In this document: positions 59,145 to 64,000 of the stretch, one piece after another
Numbering within the stretch: position 1 is the first letter of the stretch
How the letters are laid out: each line of letters begins with the position of its first letter
From: Haloprofundus halophilus
Lineage (GTDB): Archaea > Halobacteriota > Halobacteria > Halobacteriales > Haloferacaceae
Reading direction: 5' to 3'
NCBI RefSeq assembly: GCF_003439925.1
Contig: NZ_QQRR01000002.1
Location: 806,001 to 870,000 of the forward strand
Length of the DNA: 64,000 nucleotides
Notes under the pieces: model-generated
Told to the model about the DNA's origin: nothing
Seen by the model: only the letters and a program-made list of their open reading frames with translations
Database searches by the model: none
Position numbers and translations under genes: made by a program

Positions 59145-59555
59145 TTATCGGTGTCGAGGGAGCTCGTAGACGTCGACTTCGCCGGTGCTGAAGACGACGA
59201 CCTCGTACTCGTCGTAGGTGAACCCGACGTAGCGCATCGGCGTCGCTTCCGGCGTCGCGTTACTCGACAACACCGCCTCCGCGAACCCGAGGTCGATGAC
59301 GTTTCCGATCGGCGGCTGTAGCTGGAGCGGTTCGGTGTTCTTCGCCCGTGCGAGTGCTTTTGCGACCGCGAACGTCAACGTGTCCGGGTCGTCCGGGTCG
59401 TACGTTGCGTTTGCGACCTCCGTGCGGCGTGCGGTGACGAACTCGTCCACCGACGCACTCGACTCCGAGAAGTCAGAATCGGTCGAACGCTCGGGGCTCG
59501 ACGTCCGACTCGGTTCATCAGTTGAATCTCCCTTCGAGTTGCCCGGTCCATCCAT
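59145..59555 (-). CDS. HalOD1 output-domain protein
   Basis: This 136-residue protein has a Ser/Asp-rich disordered N-terminal 35 residues. The haloarchaeal output domain follows: LTFAVAKALARAKNTEPLQL, PPIGNVIDLGFAEAVL, then beta strands YVGFTYDEYEVVVFSTGEVD. Such domains are found alone or on response regulators. A minus-strand TATA-like ATTTAAATTGG near 59585 predicts a leaderless transcript. Confidence 0.85.
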   Translation of the reverse strand: MDGPGNSKGDSTDEPSRTSSPERSTDSDFSESSASVDEFVTARRTEVANATYDPDDPDTLTFAVAKALARAKNTEPLQLQPPIGNVIDLGFAEAVLSSNATPEATPMRYVGFTYDEYEVVVFSTGEVDVYELPRHR

Positions 59556-59744
59556 GTCCGTCAGTTGTGCCGGCGTACCAATTTAAATGCTTTATGGATT
59601 ATTTCCTAGAGTTGTGAATGACAATTTTACTAGTGAACGTCGTTCGCTGAACAGAGTCCGATCTTTCGTTGATACTGATTCGATTGTATCAAAATAGATG
59701 AGTGACAGGAAATGCTCTTTGTCCCTACTCCCGATGCGTTCCGT

Positions 59745-59942
59745 ATGGAACCCCTCGGACAGGTCACACGACTCGCCGTCGGCGGCGTCGCGGCGGTCGG
59801 CCTCGGCGCGGCGCTGACGTTTCTGGCAACCGGACTCACCGCCGCGACGGTCGTCACGGTAATCCTCGTCGCGGTGTTCGTCGCCGCGGCGGTTCGGTTT
59901 GCGGTCCGACGCGCGGGGAGGACGGAGACGCCGTACTGGTAG
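59745..59942 (+). CDS. 65-aa two-helix membrane protein
   Basis: From ATG 59745, MEPLGQVTRLAVGGVAAVGL and LTAATVVTVILVAVFVAAAV give two hydrophobic helices with a short basic tail (RRAGRTETPYW). An in-frame ATG at 59712 would add 11 residues. A small unknown haloarchaeal membrane protein. It converges with the uracil-DNA glycosylase gene across 26-bp tandem repeats. Confidence 0.65.
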   Translation: MEPLGQVTRLAVGGVAAVGLGAALTFLATGLTAATVVTVILVAVFVAAAVRFAVRRAGRTETPYW

Positions 59943-59959
59943 TCTCGGGCGGCGGTGTC

Positions 59960-60038
59960 GGAGCGCGCGGGTCGGGCCGCGCTATCGGAGCGTGCGGTCG
60001 GGCCGCGCTATCGGAGCGTGCGGTCGGGCCGCGCTATC
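59960..60038. repeat. Three tandem 26-bp repeats between convergent genes
   Basis: GGAGCGTGCGGTCGGGCCGC plus GCTATC is perfectly repeated at 59987-60012 and 60013-60038, with a slightly altered 27-bp copy at 59960-59986. The array ends inside the stop region of the glycosylase gene (stop at 60034). Confidence 0.95.
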
Positions 60039-60669
60039 GGCCGCGTCGACCCTTCGTCTGGCGGTAGTCGCGGCCGAAGACGTTCTCCGTGACGTGTTCG
60101 ACGAACGCCTCGGTCTGCTCGTCGGTCTGTCTGTCGAGTTCGACCATCGGCACGAGTTCGAAACCGCGGCCGCGAATCGTCGTCGCGTGTTCCTCGTCGA
60201 CGTCGAAGCTCTCGACGCGCCGGGTGGTGTAGTCGAACGCCAGCGCTTCGAGCGCCCGCTGGCCGACGGGGACGATAATCTGGGGGTTTATCATCCGTAT
60301 CTCGGCGTTGAGATACGGCTCGCACGTCTCTATCTCAACGTCCGTCGGCCCGCGTTCGGGGTGGCGACAGCGCGTCAGATTCGTCAGAAAGACGTTCTGG
60401 AGGTCCGGCTCGGTCGACTCCGGCGTCGACCGCGAGAAGCCGAGTTCGCCGAGCACGTACTGGAGTCGCTCGCCCGCCGCGTCGCCGACGAAGGGAATCC
60501 CCGCCTCGTCGGCCCCCGCGCTCGGCATCTCGCCGACGAACACGAACTCCGCGCCCACGTCGCCGTAGCCGTGGACGATGCTCTCGCGCGTCTCGCAGAG
60601 CGCCGGACAGTTCGTACAGTTCTCGTCCATGCTGAAGGGGTTCTCCAGCGTGTGCTGGTGGGCGTCCAC
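60034..60669 (-). CDS. Family 4 (Fe-S) uracil-DNA glycosylase
   Basis: This 211-residue enzyme removes uracil from DNA. Fe-S ligands are in CTNCPALCETR and then TRCRHPERGPTDVEIETC. The active-site motif GEMPSAGADEAGIPFVG-DAAGERL and the VPVGQRALEALAFDYTTRR region fit thermophile/halophile UDGa. The GTG at 60669 (MDAHQHTLENPFSMDENC) is preferred; the ATG at 60630 is an alternative. Confidence 0.92.
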   Translation of the reverse strand: MDAHQHTLENPFSMDENCTNCPALCETRESIVHGYGDVGAEFVFVGEMPSAGADEAGIPFVGDAAGERLQYVLGELGFSRSTPESTEPDLQNVFLTNLTRCRHPERGPTDVEIETCEPYLNAEIRMINPQIIVPVGQRALEALAFDYTTRRVESFDVDEEHATTIRGRGFELVPMVELDRQTDEQTEAFVEHVTENVFGRDYRQTKGRRGR

Positions 60670-60744
60670 GGCGGGTGTTGGTGAGGACGAGATAAAACGG
60701 TGCGGGGGCGAGGGCGTCAAGCGGGACCGCCGAGCGGTCGACGA

Positions 60745-61032
60745 CTACCGCCGCAGCCCGCCCTGTTCTTTGATGTTCATGATGTGGCGGACGTTCAGGT
60801 AGATCTCCTCGGGCGAGGTGTCGCCGTCGGGGTCGTAGAGGTCGCTCACGCGGTAGAGAATCGCCGACAACTGCCGACTCTCGGAGCTGTCGCCGTACAC
60901 GTCCTCGGCGACCTCGCGGAGCACCCGAACGCGCTCGTCGTCGGCGGGGAACTCGGCGTCGGAGTCCGGAGCCATCTGCCAGTCCGGTTCGTCGTCTCCG
61001 GCGTTCTCGGCGTCCACGGACTCCTCCGTCAT
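60745..61032 (-). CDS. Conserved haloarchaeal protein downstream of mrp
   Basis: This 95-residue acidic protein begins MTEESVDAENAGDDEPDWQM. It has a helical C-terminal half (RVRVLREVAEDVYGDSSESR, AILYRVSDLYDPDGDTSPEE). Its start overlaps the stop of the Mrp gene (ATGA), so translation is coupled and a shared role is likely. No known family is recognised beyond haloarchaeal conservation. Confidence 0.75.
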   Translation of the reverse strand: MTEESVDAENAGDDEPDWQMAPDSDAEFPADDERVRVLREVAEDVYGDSSESRQLSAILYRVSDLYDPDGDTSPEEIYLNVRHIMNIKEQGGLRR

Positions 61033-62072
61033 TTCTGCGACCGGAGCTTCATCCGGTTGACGACGCCGACGTTGTTGGCGACGTTCTCGGTCAGCACGCG
61101 GAACGCGTCGGCCGTCTCGTCGTCTTCCTCCAGCACGATGGGTTCGCCGCCGTCGCCGCCGGTTCGCACGTCGGGGTCGAGCGGAATCCCGCCGAGATAC
61201 GGGAGGTCCGTCTCCTCGGCGAGCGCTTTCCCGCCGCCGGAGCCGAAGATGTCGTGGCTGCTGCCGCAGTCGGGGCAGACGAAACTCGACATGTTCTCGA
61301 CCACACCGAGGACGCTCGTGTCGTGGGTGCCGAACATCCGCAGTCCCTTCCGGGCGTCGTCGAGCGCCACGTCCTGCGGCGTCGTGACGATGACCGCGCC
61401 GGTGAGGGGGAGCGTCTGCAGGATGGTCAGCTGCGTGTCGCCGGTTCCGGGGGGGAGGTCGAGCACGAGGTAGTCGAGCTCGCCCCACTCGACGTCCTCG
61501 ACCAACTGCGTCAGAATCTTGTGGACCATCGGGCCGCGCCAGATGACGGGGTCGTCGTCGCCGACGAGAAATGCCATCGACATCAGTTTCATCCCGTACT
61601 TCTCGGGCGGGACGATGGTCTCCTCGGCCGTCGCCTGCGGGTGGTCGTCGGCGGCGACCATCCGCGGGACGTTCGGGCCGTAGACGTCGGCGTCGAACAG
61701 GCCGACGCGCGCGCCGAGTTGCGACAGTCCGGCCGCGAGGTTGACCGCGACGGTCGATTTGCCGACGCCGCCCTTACCGGAGGCGACGGCGATGACGTTC
61801 TTCACGCCGGGAAGCACCTGCTCGCTCTGCGAGAGCGACGAGGGCGTCTTCGCCGAGAGGTCGGCTTCGAGTCCCGCCTCCGAGAGCACTTCGCGGACGC
61901 GAGTCGCGATGTGCGTCTCGTTCGGGGCGTAGGGCGCACCGAGCGCGAGCGATACGCGAGCGACGCCGTCGTCGACGTCGACGGCGTTGACCAACCCGAG
62001 CGAGACGATGTCCTCGCCGAGGTCGGGGTCTTCGACCTCCCGAAGGAGGTCTCGTACGTCGGCTTCGTCCAT
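61029..62072 (-). CDS. Mrp/NBP35-family iron-sulfur cluster carrier ATPase
   Basis: This 347-residue protein has an N-terminal MIP18/DUF59-like domain (DEADVRDLLREVEDPDLGED then VDVDDGVARVSLALG). The ParA-type ATPase domain has VASGKGGVGKSTVAVNLAAG, VGLFDADVYGPN and YLVLDLPPGTGD. The C-terminal CPDCGSSHDIFGSGGG carries the CxxC used to hold a bridging cluster. It loads Fe-S clusters onto apo-proteins. The overlapping downstream gene is unknown. Confidence 0.95.
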   Translation of the reverse strand: MDEADVRDLLREVEDPDLGEDIVSLGLVNAVDVDDGVARVSLALGAPYAPNETHIATRVREVLSEAGLEADLSAKTPSSLSQSEQVLPGVKNVIAVASGKGGVGKSTVAVNLAAGLSQLGARVGLFDADVYGPNVPRMVAADDHPQATAEETIVPPEKYGMKLMSMAFLVGDDDPVIWRGPMVHKILTQLVEDVEWGELDYLVLDLPPGTGDTQLTILQTLPLTGAVIVTTPQDVALDDARKGLRMFGTHDTSVLGVVENMSSFVCPDCGSSHDIFGSGGGKALAEETDLPYLGGIPLDPDVRTGGDGGEPIVLEEDDETADAFRVLTENVANNVGVVNRMKLRSQK

Positions 62073-62268
62073 GCCCTCATGGTGGGTCCGTCGCTCGAAT
62101 AAGGGTTATGTAAGCGGCGGCAGGCCGCGGCGGCCGAGAAACCTCCATCGCGCTACCGGGGCCGTCACCACGCTATCGAAAGTCGTCGCGTCGTCGAAGT
62201 CGTCACCACGCACCGAGAAGTCCGTCACACCGCGGGCTACTAGTACTCACTCTGCGTCACAGTGAACC

Positions 62269-63405
62269 ATGCGATTCACTCTCACGAACGAGCAGCGAGC
62301 ACTCAGAGACGACGCCCGGGAGTTCGTGGAAACGAACGTCGTTCCGCGGGCCGCCGACCTCGACCGGGACGGTGCGTATCCCGCCTCGATTCTCGACGAA
62401 CTCGGCGAGCGGGGCTACGCGGGGCTGACCGTCTCCGAATCGTACGGCGGCCGCGGCGAGGGGATGGTCGAACTGGCGCTCGTCACCGAGGAGCTGTCGG
62501 CCGGGCTGATGGCCGTCGCGAGCGCAGTCGCGCTGCACCTCGGCGTCGCCGAAATCGTCGAACGGTTCGGGACCGACGCCCAGAAGGACCGCCTGCTCCC
62601 CGACATGGCGAGCTACGACCGCGTCGGCGCGCTCGGTCTCAGCGAGGAGAACGCCGGCAGCGACAAGCGAGGGATAGAGACGACGGCGACGCGGGAGGGC
62701 GACGAGTGGGTGCTCGACGGCCACAAGCGGTGGGTGACGAACTACGACGACGCCGATGTCGTGCTGACCTACGCGCGAACCGGCCCCCCCGAGAACGCCC
62801 CCCGGAACGTCACCGCGTTTCTCGTCCCTGCCGACGAGTTCGAGGTCGACACCGTCTGGGAGACGCTCGGCGCGAGAAGCGTGAAATCGCCGAAGGTGGC
62901 GCTCTCGAACGTCCGGGTCCCGGACGAGCGACGAATCGGCGAGGTGGATGAGGCGCTCGTCCAGCGCGGGAGCGCGACGACCGGCGTCAACGTCCCCGCC
63001 CGCGCCGTGGGTCTGGCCCGCGCGGCGCTCGAAGACGCCGTCGCGTACACGAGCGGGCGCGAGCAGTTCGGCGGGCGAATCGGTGACTACCAGGGCGTCC
63101 GGTGGCGCGTCGCCGAGATGGCTCGCCGCGTCGACACCGCGCGCCTGCTCACGCTCCGGGCCGCGGACTACGCCGACCGCGGCCGCGACGCGACTCGCGA
63201 GTTCGGGATGGCGAAGGTGTACGCCACGGAGGCCGCCGTCGACGTGACGAACGACGCGCTCCAACTCCACGGCGGCGTCGGGTACACGACGGACCGGTCG
63301 GTCGAACGGTACCTGCGCGACGCGCGCCTCCTGACTATCGCCGGCGGCCCGAACGAGGGGCACCGCGACACGGTCGCAGACGCGGTGTACGAGCGCGAAA
63401 CGTAA
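62269..63405 (+). CDS. Acyl-CoA dehydrogenase
   Basis: This 378-residue FAD enzyme has RFTLTNEQRALRDDAREF, GALGLSEENAGSDKRGIETT (FAD/substrate-binding segment), GREQFGGRIGDYQGVRWRVA and QLHGGVGYTTDRSVERYLRD. The usual C-terminal catalytic Glu in YEGT reads IAGGPNEGHRD here, so the base must be elsewhere, as in isovaleryl-type enzymes, or the chemistry differs. The last codons and stop lie in a tandem repeat. Confidence 0.92.
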   Translation: MRFTLTNEQRALRDDAREFVETNVVPRAADLDRDGAYPASILDELGERGYAGLTVSESYGGRGEGMVELALVTEELSAGLMAVASAVALHLGVAEIVERFGTDAQKDRLLPDMASYDRVGALGLSEENAGSDKRGIETTATREGDEWVLDGHKRWVTNYDDADVVLTYARTGPPENAPRNVTAFLVPADEFEVDTVWETLGARSVKSPKVALSNVRVPDERRIGEVDEALVQRGSATTGVNVPARAVGLARAALEDAVAYTSGREQFGGRIGDYQGVRWRVAEMARRVDTARLLTLRAADYADRGRDATREFGMAKVYATEAAVDVTNDALQLHGGVGYTTDRSVERYLRDARLLTIAGGPNEGHRDTVADAVYERET

Positions 63406-63451
63406 CGGTGTACGAGCGCGAAACGTAACGGTGTACGAACGCGAAACGTAA
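63383..63451 (+). repeat. Three tandem 23-bp repeats that include the stop codon
   Basis: CGGTGTACGAGCGCGAAACG plus TAA is repeated at 63383-63405, 63406-63428 and 63429-63451 (one change). The first unit carries the acyl-CoA dehydrogenase stop. Confidence 0.97.
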
Positions 63452-63601
63452 TTCGGTGAGCACCGACTTCTGCAACCGGCGACGACACTACCCCGCGGCC
63501 GAGGGCGGCGAGCGTCCGCGGCCGCGCAGTAACCGAATGTAGTTACATCCGCGCCGAACGTTCCCGCTCATTTAAGCGCGTTCGGACGAACACCACGACA
63601 C

Positions 63602-64000
63602 ATGCTCACGGACGACTTCGGCAGGGACGTCACCGGCGTCCGCATCTCGCTCACGGACCGGTGTAACTTCGACTGCGTCTACTGCCACAACGAGGGGTTG
63701 GGCGACACCCGCGGCCCGATGGACCCCCAGGACGACGAGATGAGCGCCGACGACGTGGTTCGGTTCCTCGAAGTCGTCGAGGAGTTCGGCGTCCGGAAGG
63801 TGAAGTTCACCGGCGGCGAACCGATGCTGCGACAGGACCTCGAAGAGATCATCGAGCGCACGCCCGACTCGATGGAGACGTCGTTGACGACGAACGGGAC
63901 GTTCCTCCCCGGCCGCGCGGAGGACCTGAAGGCGGCCGGACTCGAACGCGTCAACGTCTCCCAGGACGCGCTCGACCCGCAGGCGTTCGCCGATATCACC
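63602..64000 (+). CDS. moaA: GTP 3',8-cyclase MoaA (3' end outside window)
   Basis: The N-terminal 133 residues of a radical-SAM enzyme of molybdenum-cofactor synthesis. [20 protein letters not shown] is followed by the cluster motif [25 protein letters not shown] and [20 protein letters not shown] agree with MoaA. The C-terminal 4Fe-4S cluster region lies beyond the window. The ATG at 63602 begins the conserved region. Confidence 0.95.
   Translation, partial: MLTDDFGRDVTGVRISLTDRCNFDCVYCHNEGLGDTRGPMDPQDDEMSADDVVRFLEVVEEFGVRKVKFTGGEPMLRQDLEEIIERTPDSMETSLTTNGTFLPGRAEDLKAAGLERVNVSQDALDPQAFADIT

Overview
This 64 kb window is chromosomal DNA from a haloarchaeon, probably near Haloferacales, though the genus cannot be fixed from the sequence. 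The evidence is strongly acidic proteins, GC-rich coding DNA, TATA boxes about 25-30 bp upstream of start codons (leaderless transcripts), Tat-type lipoprotein signals and many families found mainly in haloarchaea (UPF0179, DUF63, DUF7344-type winged helices, HalOD1, small zinc ribbons). There is no rRNA, CRISPR array, recombinase or recognisable insertion sequence. Four confident tRNAs (Leu, Glu, Thr, Ser) all lie on the minus strand. A fifth tRNA-like structure lies on the plus strand.

Layout. 0-1.1 kb: end of a D-2-hydroxyacid dehydrogenase and an FAH-family hydrolase. 1.2-4.6 kb: an AT-richer accessory island of small cargo genes (TPR-like protein, methyltransferase, GNAT, Tat/Sec-exported protein, 46-aa membrane protein). 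Its segments are separated by 81-bp elements with imperfect terminal inverted repeats, so it looks like a gene-cassette array. 4.8-25.2 kb: housekeeping genes, namely asd, a cold-shock gene, Rieske and Gfo/Idh proteins, hisD, an IscA-type protein, MscS, dodecin, a 5'-nucleotidase, UspA, Lrp, an inositol monophosphatase and two RNA-repair-associated proteins around tRNA-Leu. 25.3-34.1 kb: a four-gene PrkA1-PrkA2-YeaH-SpoVR operon behind a 136-bp promoter/operator block. A second copy of that block lies 593 bp upstream, ahead of small AT-rich membrane ORFs. 34.1-36.1 kb: three related winged-helix membrane regulators.

36.4-49.5 kb: a fused 3-hydroxyacyl-CoA dehydrogenase/enoyl-CoA hydratase, a DNA glycosylase, a RimK/zinc-protease fusion divergent from an aspartoacylase-like protein, the sdhCDBA operon, small zinc-ribbon and membrane proteins, a methyltransferase, a second cold-shock gene and a GNAT. 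49.6-55.7 kb: a branched-chain amino-acid ABC transporter (livHMGF, with livJ on the opposite strand) and a MazG-like pyrophosphohydrolase. 55.7-64 kb: a CBS/zinc-ribbon protein, udk, small haloarchaeal proteins, a family-4 uracil-DNA glycosylase, an Mrp-type Fe-S carrier, an acyl-CoA dehydrogenase and the start of moaA.

The most unusual signals are non-coding. They are the cassette-like array; 21-nt copies of the 3' end of each of the four tRNAs placed just downstream of that tRNA inside a hairpin; the duplicated prkA promoter block; and short tandem duplications at the ends of many genes, several of which include the stop codon.
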